64,000 bases of DNA from Fibrobacter sp. UWEL (GTDB taxonomy: Bacteria; Fibrobacterota; Fibrobacteria; Fibrobacterales; Fibrobacteraceae): positions 1 to 64,000 of the forward strand of contig NZ_FRBE01000017.1 in NCBI RefSeq assembly GCF_900142535.1, given 5' to 3'. The stretch's first letter is position 1; every line of letters begins with the position of its first letter. Of this stretch, positions 41,501-49,605 are shown in pieces. The translations under genes were made by a program, and so were the position numbers. Below the pieces are notes generated by a model, which saw only the letters and a list, made by a program, of their open reading frames with translations, made no database searches and was not told where the DNA came from.

Positions 41501-43955
41501 ATTTGATCTTGTTTACCGTACCATACTTGTCGTTTGCGTTAACCTGAACTTGAATTTCGCTGTGGATCTTGTAGCCCTTGCTGCTGGGGTCTACAACACT
41601 TGCGCTTGCGGAGGGCGGATCGGAAATGACTTCCACGGTCACGGTGTCTGCGCCCTTCATGTCGGGGTCCACAACGTCTACCACGGTTGCGATTACCTTA
41701 TAGGTGCCGGTCTTGCTAAAGGCCAGCTTGCCGCTTTCTTCGTTGGTGGGACAGGTGTATCCTTCGGAAATATTTTCACCGCATTTCCAGCTAATGGTAT
41801 AGTCGTTTCCGCCTTGACCCTTGATGCCTTTTACTTTGAAAGTGATGGGGTCGTTAATGGTAACGGTGGTCTTGAAGCCAGGCTCGGTGAACATCACCAC
41901 AGGGTTCAGTCCCAGAATTCCGAACTTCACCTTGCTTTCCAGAAGAACGCCGTTCTCGCTGTAAGTGGCCGTCATGATGTAGTCCACGTCAGGCTTGGCG
42001 GTGGGGATGTCGTCAAATGCGAGGGTGAAGGTTGCCTTACCTGTTTCATCGGCGGCAGTCTTCTTGGTCTTGGTCACGATGTCATCGCCATCTTGTTCTT
42101 CCCAAGTCCAGATGACGGAGTCTGCTGCTGGAAGTGCGTTGTTCACCTGGGCGGTAAATACCAGGGATCCGGTAGAGGCGATCACGTCCTTCTGAGCTCC
42201 GTTCACATCCAGCGTCATGGTGGTTGCGTCTACTACGATGTCTTGCTTGATTTCGGTCTTGTTTCCGGAGATGTCCTTGGCGTTGTAGACCAGATGGTGG
42301 ACGCCGTCCGTGAGTTCCGTGAGGTTCATCTTGCAGTTGACGACAGGTTCCTTGTGTACCTTACCGCAGGTCAAAGTCTGGGACTTGTCGTCCAATGTCG
42401 CAAATAGGGTGTCAATGAAGCTGCCCAAATCGCGGCTGTATACGGTCATGTTGTATTCGCGAACGCGGAGGGTGTCTACATTATCCACCAGGATTACAGG
42501 AGCAACCGTATCCTTCAGGACAATTTCCGGAACAGGATATTCACCGGATTCAATGTACAAGTCTTTTAGAGTGTAGAGGGCGTATTCCTTTTCTGTAGAG
42601 GACTTTGCGGTGACGTTAAAGGTTCCGCTGCTGTCTACGACAACGGTGTAGTTACCGTTGGCATCCGTGACTGCGTCATAAATCTTGTTGCCATCGCTGA
42701 ATTCTACGCGAATGCCGGAGTGGCTGGTCCGATTTTCAAACTTTGCAACACCTGTAAAGACTGCTTCGGTGGAATTCTTCTGACCAATAAAGAAATTCCA
42801 GGGGCGGCTGGTGTTGCTGTTCGTCTTGATTCGTTCCATCCATACTGTGTCGTAACCATCGGTAGCCAGCATTTCCCAGTAGATACGTCCTTCCAATTTC
42901 TTGGAGGGGTCGTTTAGCAGGGTAATGACGTTTTCACCTGCGTCATTGCGAGGTTCGTACATATTCAAAACGTAATCTTCAACGATTAGGTCGTCGTCTG
43001 TAAATGCGGTGGTAGGGGGCTTGCCGCTCAGGGACTTCTGTGCCCAGATGGTGTAGCGGATATCTTTGGAATTGTCTACGTCCGTCACCTTGTAGTAGAA
43101 GAAGAATGCTCCCTCGGAGGTGTAATGGCGAGATCCGTCTTCAGGACTGATGATCGTGAGCTTGGGTAGCTGGTTGAAGTGAAGGTTTACGCTGTCCTTG
43201 GTTTCGTTTCCGTCATCATCGACAACAATGACGTAAATCTTCTGGTTACCCATGGAATCGATATAGGCGGAATCATTTTTTATGGTGATGTAGTAAACGT
43301 CATTCTTGTCTTCGGACTGGGTGAATTCCCATTCCTTGGCATCGCCCTTTCCGCTGGCATCTAGATCCACCAGAATCTTCTCGATAGAACCGAAAGAATC
43401 GGTTGCGGTAATGGGAAAGGTGATGTCTCCGTCATGACGGGTCCATAGGGTGTCTGTGGGAACCTTGAGTTCAGGCTTAGTATCGATGACTTTAATATAG
43501 GCTTGCTTGGTATTGGTGCCTGCAGTGTCGGTTGCGTTATTACCATCTGTTGCAATGAAGAGGGGATAGTACACCCCTGCTTCTGCGTATGCCCATGCCT
43601 GGGGCTTGGCGTTATCACCAATGATTATAGTGTCCTTGCCGTCCTTCTTGGTCAAGTTCCACTGGAAACGGTAGATCTTGTCCACGTTACGGGGGAGGAT
43701 ACCCATCAGGTAGATGGTATCATTTATAGAGACCGTCAGGGTGTCGGGTAGGGAATCCGCTGCGTTTACCGGGGTGTTGGCAAGTGAATCCAGGAATGCC
43801 TGGGGATTCTCGAAATTGGTTGTGGAAACGTAGACTCTGGAATGGTTGTTCTGTAGACTGACGTTTTCCTTGAGGGGGGATTCTCTGGAGCAGCTGACCA
43901 GAGTGCCTAACAAGGCCAAATCAAGGATGATTGTAAGAAAACGATGTAAACCCAT
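38592..43955 (-). CDS. giant surface lipoprotein with Cys-paired Ig-like repeats
   Basis: 1787 residues from ATG 43955 (GGAAGG seven bases upstream). Lipoprotein signal LLGTLVSC (Cys22). The middle holds many beta-sandwich repeats of about 90-100 residues. At least five in the second half share a W-x-C or equivalent near the middle (KWNC, EWGCG, EWSCG, TWEC) and a YxC near the end (TYTCF, YYCVV, YLCVI, YYCVA), followed by DDDGN..DT. These look like Ig/PKD-type folds each with one disulfide. An early carboxypeptidase-regulatory-like repeat (GVAKFENRTSHSGIRVEFSD) is also seen. The last 350 residues resemble a beta-propeller. Probably an adhesin or scaffold; function unknown. Confidence 0.75.
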   Translation of the reverse strand: MGLHRFLTIILDLALLGTLVSCSRESPLKENVSLQNNHSRVYVSTTNFENPQAFLDSLANTPVNAADSLPDTLTVSINDTIYLMGILPRNVDKIYRFQWNLTKKDGKDTIIIGDNAKPQAWAYAEAGVYYPLFIATDGNNATDTAGTNTKQAYIKVIDTKPELKVPTDTLWTRHDGDITFPITATDSFGSIEKILVDLDASGKGDAKEWEFTQSEDKNDVYYITIKNDSAYIDSMGNQKIYVIVVDDDGNETKDSVNLHFNQLPKLTIISPEDGSRHYTSEGAFFFYYKVTDVDNSKDIRYTIWAQKSLSGKPPTTAFTDDDLIVEDYVLNMYEPRNDAGENVITLLNDPSKKLEGRIYWEMLATDGYDTVWMERIKTNSNTSRPWNFFIGQKNSTEAVFTGVAKFENRTSHSGIRVEFSDGNKIYDAVTDANGNYTVVVDSSGTFNVTAKSSTEKEYALYTLKDLYIESGEYPVPEIVLKDTVAPVILVDNVDTLRVREYNMTVYSRDLGSFIDTLFATLDDKSQTLTCGKVHKEPVVNCKMNLTELTDGVHHLVYNAKDISGNKTEIKQDIVVDATTMTLDVNGAQKDVIASTGSLVFTAQVNNALPAADSVIWTWEEQDGDDIVTKTKKTAADETGKATFTLAFDDIPTAKPDVDYIMTATYSENGVLLESKVKFGILGLNPVVMFTEPGFKTTVTINDPITFKVKGIKGQGGNDYTISWKCGENISEGYTCPTNEESGKLAFSKTGTYKVIATVVDVVDPDMKGADTVTVEVISDPPSASASVVDPSSKGYKIHSEIQVQVNANDKYGTVNKIKWNCFNAQKGVTPILDPDQEKAITEPAASISETVSITLPGTETDTYTCFFKSVDDDGEESEPDTLIFKTLLDLPTVTLATKSATVKINAVTPIKAIAHDELGSIVEYNVACSEKLNELKDPSWTVMPGAETSVRMPSTDMDKYYCVVMVKDDDGNEARDTATYKIVVGRPTVTAILPEVYETVTIKDTIEVSAIAKDSLGTLVKYEWGCGAAGSDNIGTNTTSTSSSYAKLVMPSTAQDNYLCVIRVTDDDGNTAKDTVSINIILAPPTITVAQDSLTIREGYNIQLGATATDNNGVSSDPGSIVKREWSCGTPEQIALNWKTVSDYDTVWKAPAPEAYYYCVARATDNDGNMVTDTMTFKFTTDQPKIWVKDETITLNIGDAFSLDATVNDVWQGINWFTWECVSKNDGSSLEKSVTKYSYEKNNKSFAVPKDSSYSEKGTDMYCIVSAEEASTKATFSDTTIVRIMEQHPEGVITAADTVYPWSGDESMDDQAIYFYTKEWGGMNSKLGELGDKNNQTFNWKFSNLGTKSTSFYLGNPDGTIDTSSLEFNAAFIRSTSEGSMTITLDYYDSTMNPTTAAFKARHQAKEVKRTVYFRKAWRNLAQDTVLDVTKMDVAPNMIMVNNVPVIAYLANKNTVKVGTLKDGALSNVVSATTTDSITTIKMATDGTDLYVGVLETSNKFSIYKSAKATSDLASAGSITSVISPALLCNPSTKAPIVVYVKKSDEQNYLATLNGTSTWNSKNIISIKNGDAFIKFREISAQFMSDGNLIVVAVDNTSNYKATSALFNSSYTQQTINKNFANDVNSISLAAASTGTLYMAFLSRNVETYGPYVYKASISNKNISWIKTGDAFSKRMSNYWTYHINITAKNDNVYVAIDDGGRPNLAQVHVYKLNGDNWFFYGENQLPYFSGNFYSAKSYFLRGSIPTLALDNDGKVYISMLGRASSEASNNNGPIIMKYVADNWEIH

Positions 43956-44054
43956 GGTAAAACCTTCCATAAACAAAACACTAATTTTATTTGTATAATC
44001 TATCTTTTTTAAACGGAAAGTGTAAACGATTTGATACACAGATGGAGCTTTGAA

Positions 44055-44936
44055 ATGGATGTTATTCCTCTTTGGTACTGGTTAATCGTGTTTTTTGTTT
44101 TTGGCGCCTGTGTCGGGAGTTTTTACAACGTAATTGTGTACCGAATGCCTCGGGGAATTTCCCTGGTAAACCCGCCTTCTCACTGCCCGCTGTGCAAAAA
44201 GAGAATCCCCCTTTACCTGAATCTGCCTATTATTGGCTGGATTATTCTAAGAGGGAAGACAGCCTGCTGCCATAAACCCCTAAACATTATTTATCCCATC
44301 GGGGAGTCTTTGTGCGGATTATTGGGCGCTCTGGCTCTTTTCGCCTCCGTCGCCGTGAATTATGGAGGTGTCGTCCCGGAATTGTTCAGCGCTCCGGTCA
44401 CTTCACCTGTGGTCTGGGCTGACGCTCTGGCTATGTTCTGGCTGCTTTTGGCAGTATATCCCGTTTGTGCGGTGGATTTTAAGTACAAATTAATTCCTGA
44501 TTCCATGAGCATTGGCGGGATTGTGGCTGGTCTTCTGCTGTCCTTGATTCCTGGCGGGATTACGCCTCTATCTAGCTTCATCGGCGCGGTGGCTGCAGGC
44601 GGCGGCCTCTACCTGCTGGGCGTTGTCGCCAGTAAGGTGTTCAAGAAGGACGCCATGGGCTTTGGGGACGTTAAGCTTCTGGCTGGATACGGCGCCTTGA
44701 TGGGTGCCCAGCTGGCTGTTATGACTCTGGTGATCGCGGCTGTTATCGGTATCATCGTGATGATTCCTTATGCCAAGATGCAGGCGAAGGTGGCCGCAAA
44801 GGCTTCCGTGGACGATTCGGAAGATGCCCCGGGCCAAATCCCCTTCGGGCCCTTCCTAGCTATTGCCGCTCCCGTAGTTTACCTGTGGGGCAATAAACTT
44901 CTTGAACTATACTTCAAGTTTGTTATTGGCGAGTAG
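44055..44936 (+). CDS. pilD: type IV prepilin peptidase
   Basis: 293 residues from ATG 44055, with GGAG seven bases upstream. N-terminal domain: GACVGSFYNVIVYRMPRG and CPLCKKRIPLYLNLPIIGWI. The catalytic aspartates lie in AVDFKYKLIPD and GFGDVKLLAGYGALMGAQL (GxGDxK). Several membrane helices are present. The second Cys pair is not the normal CxxC but ACCHKPLN, so the zinc site is atypical. The enzyme cleaves and methylates prepilins at the inner membrane, and would serve the pilT/pilC system at 15-18 kb. It is divergent from the giant lipoprotein. Confidence 0.92.
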   Translation: MDVIPLWYWLIVFFVFGACVGSFYNVIVYRMPRGISLVNPPSHCPLCKKRIPLYLNLPIIGWIILRGKTACCHKPLNIIYPIGESLCGLLGALALFASVAVNYGGVVPELFSAPVTSPVVWADALAMFWLLLAVYPVCAVDFKYKLIPDSMSIGGIVAGLLLSLIPGGITPLSSFIGAVAAGGGLYLLGVVASKVFKKDAMGFGDVKLLAGYGALMGAQLAVMTLVIAAVIGIIVMIPYAKMQAKVAAKASVDDSEDAPGQIPFGPFLAIAAPVVYLWGNKLLELYFKFVIGE

Positions 44937-44955
44937 CAAAAAACGTCAAAATAAG

Positions 44956-44982
44956 AAAGGCGACCCGAAGGTCGCCTTTCCT
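44956..44982. terminator. terminator between pilD and the convergent lipoprotein gene
   Basis: AAAGGCGACC-cgaa-GGTCGCCTTT is a perfect 10-pair stem. The flanking T run is short. Confidence 0.75.
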
Positions 44983-44995
44983 GTACTCTGTTGTC

Positions 44996-46549
44996 TTATT
45001 TGCTTAAGGTCTGATGGGCGATCATCCAGGCTTTCAGACGATTCCAGTTGGGTTCGCCTTTCTTGCGAATGTCTTCGTTCATGGAGAACAGTAGGAAATC
45101 GTCCAGAGAGGTGCTTCCGATGGTCATGACGTCCTTTGCGCTGTAGGTGCCGAAGCCTTCGCTTACCTTCAGGTCTGTATCGCGGATGATTTTACCATCT
45201 ACGGCTACCGTCAGGTGGGACTTGACTACAGCCAGGGAGAACAGGTGTTCTTCACCATCCAGAAGATTTGTCTTGCCATAGACTGTTGTATCGGTAGCTA
45301 CAGAATCAAGACCGCTGTAAACTCGAATGCAGACGTTCTTGGATCCGGTTTCACACTGACGGACTTCGTAGCCGACGGCCTTGCCGCTTGCGGAATCTAC
45401 GGTACTCAGGATCACAAGTTCCTGTTCACTGTCTGCGCCGTTAGCCTTGACCTTGAAGCTTACGCCAATGTTGTTTCGTCCATCGTTGGTAAGGGAATTG
45501 GGAAGGCTCTTGTCCTTCACTTCGCGCTGTGCCATGAGAACGCTGGATTCAACATCGGAGGGATTGTGTTCCAACAGTTTATAGTTGGCGGTATCTGCTC
45601 CCTTCAGGGTGATTCCTGTCCAGAAGTATTCATCGTTGTCGGTGATGGCGATGGGCTTGGAGAAGTCGCTGCCTACCATCAGGGGGTCGTCTGCGCTGGA
45701 CTTGATCCTCACCAGAATGTTGGGGACGGACTTGTCTTCCAGGGAATCCAGCAGGGAAACTGCTTCGGCAGGCAATGCGTAGGAAAGGGTGTCAACCACA
45801 GGTTTGGTCACCAGGATCTCGTCCAGGAAGGCGCATTTGCTTTCCGTTCCCATTTCGTCTGTATAGACGGAACAGAGGTTGTAGTAGAATCCTTCAGGAA
45901 TGTTTTCCATGATGAAGGTTCCTGCTTCCGCTTCATCTGCGGTTATTTCGTGACAAATGCCGGAGTAGTCTAGACAGACGTTGCGACCCTGCTTGTAACC
46001 GTAGGTCTTCAGTTCTGCGCTTACTGTCTTGTGGGCGGTTTGTTCCGGAGCTTCCAGGTAGACGTTTTCCCCTTCAGTAACGCGCTTGCTGTTTTCGAAG
46101 GTAAGGACTTCATAGCTGCCAACGGAATTGTCGCTAGACATGACCTGCAGGGTGTAGTTCATGTATTCCACAAGGGTGGTGTCATCGGTGTAGGTGGTCT
46201 TATAAATCACCTGGTCGAACTTGTAGATGCCGTTTTCGTCGGTAGTAGATTCCTGAACGCTGTCTACGTCCATATGGGCGCGTTTTAGGAGTACACGGGC
46301 ATTTTTCAACTGGTTGCCGTTTTCATCTACGGCGACACCCTGTACGTCTACCATGGCGTAGGTGCGTTTGCCGTCAACTACCAGTTTGTCTCCGTTTACG
46401 TCGATGGAGGCCTGCTGGCCAGATTCCGTTTCCGTAAATACACCTGCGGTAGTGTCTTCGGCGCAACCTGCGACGAAACAGCCTGCGGCCACTAGGGCTG
46501 CGATGCTCAGACTTGCATTTGCCAGAGAGTTCAAGTATTTCTTAGCCAT
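44996..46549 (-). CDS. uncharacterised lipoprotein with regulatory-like and LamG-like domains
   Basis: 517 residues from ATG 46549. Lipoprotein signal ALVAAGCFVAGC (Cys24 or Cys29). The N-terminal part has a carboxypeptidase-regulatory-like fold (VQGVAVDENGNQLKNARVLL, TTDENGIYKFDQVIY). The C-terminal part looks like a LamG/concanavalin-type sandwich (NIGVSFKVKANG, HLFSLAVVKSHLTVAVDGKI, TIGSTSLDDFLLFS). It overlaps the 3' end of the TIGR02147 gene by 8 bases and is therefore in its operon. This suggests it is a target or partner of that regulator. Possible glycan or protein binding; no enzyme motif seen. Confidence 0.7.
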   Translation of the reverse strand: MAKKYLNSLANASLSIAALVAAGCFVAGCAEDTTAGVFTETESGQQASIDVNGDKLVVDGKRTYAMVDVQGVAVDENGNQLKNARVLLKRAHMDVDSVQESTTDENGIYKFDQVIYKTTYTDDTTLVEYMNYTLQVMSSDNSVGSYEVLTFENSKRVTEGENVYLEAPEQTAHKTVSAELKTYGYKQGRNVCLDYSGICHEITADEAEAGTFIMENIPEGFYYNLCSVYTDEMGTESKCAFLDEILVTKPVVDTLSYALPAEAVSLLDSLEDKSVPNILVRIKSSADDPLMVGSDFSKPIAITDNDEYFWTGITLKGADTANYKLLEHNPSDVESSVLMAQREVKDKSLPNSLTNDGRNNIGVSFKVKANGADSEQELVILSTVDSASGKAVGYEVRQCETGSKNVCIRVYSGLDSVATDTTVYGKTNLLDGEEHLFSLAVVKSHLTVAVDGKIIRDTDLKVSEGFGTYSAKDVMTIGSTSLDDFLLFSMNEDIRKKGEPNWNRLKAWMIAHQTLSK

Positions 46550-47387
46550 TGTTCCCCCCGTTGTTCTCAAGGTTTGAGAACATGTGTAAGTTCAGCTGGT
46601 AGACTCCATCCGCTTTTTCAGTATCCTGAGAAATGATCTGGCGGGCCTTTGCCTTAAATTCCTGTACAGCGGCTTCCAGTTCCTTATATGCCTTGGTGGA
46701 GGCACTGAAAGTCAAGGTACTCATGATGGAGGGGGCCTTAGGCGGAGTCATTAAAGCTTGCTTAGATAACTCGAAGCACTGTAACTGGTATTGCTTCACC
46801 AGATCGGCGTTATTGTAAGGGCCGCTACTGATGGATTCCTTCGTGGGCTTCCAGAATCCTTCTTCGTTCTGGCGGGCAAGACCCAGACGTTGCAATAGGT
46901 CCAGGGAATCTTTCAGCTTGCCTAGGGGAACCTTCGGGAAAATTCTCTTCTGTACGGGGGCCATATCGTCGGTGACGTCCATGGCATCCAGGATGGCGAA
47001 CAGGGCGCTGTTATACCAGTGGTTGTAATATTCGTAGGCGTCGGTGTTCATAATGTGCTGCGGATTAGGATGCATCTGCAGCAATTCTTCCATGGCGTCC
47101 TTGCGGAGGGCGTCGTTCTTGGCCTGGTCCACCTTTACCATGATTTCGAAGTACTTGGCTTCCTTCTTTTCCAGGCCAAGGACTTCGATAAACTTCGCCA
47201 CCATGCGGGGGCTGACCTTTTTACCGCGGAGCACGTCGGCGAAATAGCTGCGGGACTTTTCCATGCCCAGCAGATTACAGATTTCGGTGCGGGTAAAAGA
47301 GGGGTCGGACTGTACGCGAGCGGCCTGATATTCTTCCAAATACTTACGGAAATGAGTAAACTGAAATATGTCGATATAGTTTTCCAC
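46542..47387 (-). CDS. TIGR02147-family regulator (first copy)
   Basis: 281 residues from GTG 47387; no better start is seen. The pattern matches the Fibrobacter/Bdellovibrio TIGR02147 family: FQFTHFRKYLEEYQAARVQS, then an HTH-like segment FTRTEICNLLGMEKSRSYFA, then DVLRGKKVSPRMVAKFIEVL, GLEKKEAKYFEIMVKVDQAK and the C-terminal GVYQLNLHMF. The family is predicted to be DNA-binding; I know of no worked-out target. It is in an operon with a lipoprotein (8-base overlap) and divergent from a secreted M6 protease. A dyad TTGAGAAC/GTTCT lies in the shared promoter and a half-site covers its own start region, so autoregulation is likely. Confidence 0.85.
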   Translation of the reverse strand: MENYIDIFQFTHFRKYLEEYQAARVQSDPSFTRTEICNLLGMEKSRSYFADVLRGKKVSPRMVAKFIEVLGLEKKEAKYFEIMVKVDQAKNDALRKDAMEELLQMHPNPQHIMNTDAYEYYNHWYNSALFAILDAMDVTDDMAPVQKRIFPKVPLGKLKDSLDLLQRLGLARQNEEGFWKPTKESISSGPYNNADLVKQYQLQCFELSKQALMTPPKAPSIMSTLTFSASTKAYKELEAAVQEFKAKARQIISQDTEKADGVYQLNLHMFSNLENNGGNNG

Positions 47388-47447
47388 GTTCTCAAATTTA
47401 GATAAAAAACTTTACAAAAGTGAGAAAAATTTTGAGAACGTTCTGAA
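47388..47447. promoter_or_regulatory. GTTCTCAA/TTGAGAAC operator candidates between regulator and M6 protease
   Basis: TTGAGAACGTTCTGAA at 47432-47447 is a 16-bp palindrome with one mismatched pair. GTTCTCAA occurs at 47388-47395, covering the ribosome-site region of the regulator. A third occurrence, GTTCTCAA-ggt-TTGAGAAC, is at 46563-46581, at the 3' end of the regulator coding region just before the lipoprotein start. Confidence 0.55.
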
Positions 47448-47533
47448 AATGTGATTTGTGGTACATTTTTTACGTCAAATTGCGCTTTTTTTGTGAAAAA
47501 AGGGGTTATTTTTAATGCGGAGGTTTGTTTTTT

Positions 47534-49444
47534 ATGGGTGTACTTAATCACTTGCGTGTTATTCCTGCTGCGTTTTTGGGCTTTGGACTCTGTTCCAGTT
47601 CACTTTTTGCCCATCCGGCGCCACCTGATCAGTTGAAAACAGTGAAAAACGCGGATGGTTCCGAGGTGACGGTCCAGAGTTTCGGGGACGAACACTATCA
47701 TTATACCACCACCGAAGATGGTTATTTAGTGGTGGGGGATGGTAATGGCAGCTATGTCTATGCAGATGAAGATGGTAAAGCTTCCAAGATTAAGGCCCGT
47801 AATGCTCATAAACGTTCTGAAAGTGACAAGAAGTTCTTGAAAAAGCTGGATAAGCAGGATGTGAAGAAAAGACATCGTGCCGCCCATGTGGATAAATATC
47901 CTGAAGAAAATACGGAGGGGGACTCGCTAGGCCCCGTAGCTCTCCGTAAAACCCCTGCGGTATTGAACCGTCCAACTCCGGAAAAATGGACAACAGGAGA
48001 ACGATGGATTCCCGTTCTCTTGATTGGCACCACGGATAAGCCTTATGCGGACTCCGCAGAAGTTTATAACATGCTGAATCAGGAAGGTTATAGCAAGGAT
48101 GGAAATATCGGTAGTCTTAGGGATTACTATTTGTACTCCTCTGGCGGAAAACTGAGCCTCCATTTTGATGTTTATCCCCTGCAGTTAGGCGTCGCCCTGA
48201 CTAGCTTTGGTTCTGGTAGTTCCTACAGCGAGGGTAATTTCACGAAGGCGGGCGTGGAGGCGTTGACTGCTCGTGCAGACTTTATGAGCAATGCGGCCAA
48301 GTATTGTTTTAGTGGCACTTCCGTAGATGGCTTCGTGTTTCTGTTCCCGGGTAAGGAAGAGGATGCCCTAAAGCAGAGTAGTGATTTCTGGGGACATATG
48401 TACTGGATGCAGTATAATGGGGCGGGTTCTGCCTGGAATAAGGGTTACAAGAGCAAAGGATATACATTTGACAAATATCTGTTTATTGCCCAGTATGATG
48501 ATGATCCTGCTCAGAGAACCCTAAATGCTATGGGTATTTTTGCTCACGAGTTCAGTCATGTACTAGGTCTTGCGGACCTTTATTCCGTCAACAATTCTTC
48601 TATAAAAGGTCCGGCTCCCTATGATGTGATGACTATTGGGATGTATAACGGAAACTGGAATACGCCTCCCGCATACTCTGCTTTTGAAAGAGAATCCATG
48701 GGGTGGATGGAACTGATCGAAGTAAAGGCTGACTCCACTTATTCCCTGAGCGCCCTTTCTGACATGCAAGCTTATTCTATTACCAATCCCAACCACAATG
48801 ATGAATACTATGTGGTGGAGTATCGCCCTGCTGTTAAGTATGATGCTTATATTGGAAAGGCGTCGGGGGGTAAGAATGGGGTGCTAGTCTGGTATATTGA
48901 TTATGATAAATCGGCTTTTGAAGTCGATAACGATCCTAATGGAAATGCCAATCACCAGCGAGTGACCGTAAAGAAGACTCTTTCCGCGGGTGAGTATTAT
49001 GCCAATTTTACTTACACCAATCTCGGGGGAGTTTCGAATGTTCCCGGAATTTATAGTGTGGTGAACGATGGGGATAAACGAGCCTGCTTTACCACCAGCC
49101 TGTCCATGAATATCTCTAAATGTCCGGAAGAAGAGGTTCTAAGCAGTTCCAGTGAAATGGTTCCTGAATCCAGCAGTTCTGAAAAGCTCGTGATTGGTAA
49201 ATCGACGGGAATGAATTCTCTTCGCATGAATGTTTCTGCGGGTTTGCTGAACATTGTTTCGCCTTCTGCAGGTGCGAAGACTGTTAAGTTGTTCGATATG
49301 CAGGGAAATGCGGTTCTGGTTTCCCACTTTGATGGTTCCGCAACTTCCATAGACCTCAGAAATAACCTTTCCGGCGGCTCCTATGTTGTCCGTATTTCTC
49401 AGGGAAAACAGGTTCTTGGAATCCAGCAAATTCATTTGCCGTAA
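47534..49444 (+). CDS. secreted M6-family metalloprotease
   Basis: 636 residues from ATG 47534, with GGAGG ten bases upstream. Signal peptide VIPAAFLGFGLCSSSLFAHP. The prodomain-like segment (FGDEHYHYTTTEDGYLVVGD) is typical of M6 enzymes. The zinc site is AHEFSHVLGLADLY (His338, Glu339, His342), followed by PYDVMTIG (Met-turn-like) and an Ig-like segment. The C-terminus has a Ser-rich linker (SSSSEMVPESSSSEK) and a type IX-like sorting module (VKLFDMQGNAVLVSHFDG). It is an extracellular peptidase, perhaps cell-attached. It is divergent from the first TIGR02147 regulator. Confidence 0.9.
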   Translation: MGVLNHLRVIPAAFLGFGLCSSSLFAHPAPPDQLKTVKNADGSEVTVQSFGDEHYHYTTTEDGYLVVGDGNGSYVYADEDGKASKIKARNAHKRSESDKKFLKKLDKQDVKKRHRAAHVDKYPEENTEGDSLGPVALRKTPAVLNRPTPEKWTTGERWIPVLLIGTTDKPYADSAEVYNMLNQEGYSKDGNIGSLRDYYLYSSGGKLSLHFDVYPLQLGVALTSFGSGSSYSEGNFTKAGVEALTARADFMSNAAKYCFSGTSVDGFVFLFPGKEEDALKQSSDFWGHMYWMQYNGAGSAWNKGYKSKGYTFDKYLFIAQYDDDPAQRTLNAMGIFAHEFSHVLGLADLYSVNNSSIKGPAPYDVMTIGMYNGNWNTPPAYSAFERESMGWMELIEVKADSTYSLSALSDMQAYSITNPNHNDEYYVVEYRPAVKYDAYIGKASGGKNGVLVWYIDYDKSAFEVDNDPNGNANHQRVTVKKTLSAGEYYANFTYTNLGGVSNVPGIYSVVNDGDKRACFTTSLSMNISKCPEEEVLSSSSEMVPESSSSEKLVIGKSTGMNSLRMNVSAGLLNIVSPSAGAKTVKLFDMQGNAVLVSHFDGSATSIDLRNNLSGGSYVVRISQGKQVLGIQQIHLP

Positions 49445-49478
49445 AGAAAAATTCTCTATATAGAACAAAATGTATCAT

Positions 49479-49507
49479 GAAAGACGTCATTTGGCGTCTT
49501 TCTTTTT
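49479..49507 (+). terminator. terminator after the M6 protease
   Basis: GAAAGACG-tcatttgg-CGTCTTTC is followed by TTTTT. Confidence 0.8.
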
Positions 49508-49605
49508 AAAAAGACATTTTATCTCGCTTTTTTTACCTGTTTCAAGTTTGACGTGAGATTTTGAAGAATGTATCTTACAGAACGTGAAAGTGGTTAGGTT
49601 TACTT

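Noticed and set aside
41211-42407. 398-codon open frame opposite the giant lipoprotein
   Set aside because: Antisense shadow in a repetitive gene; no independent support.
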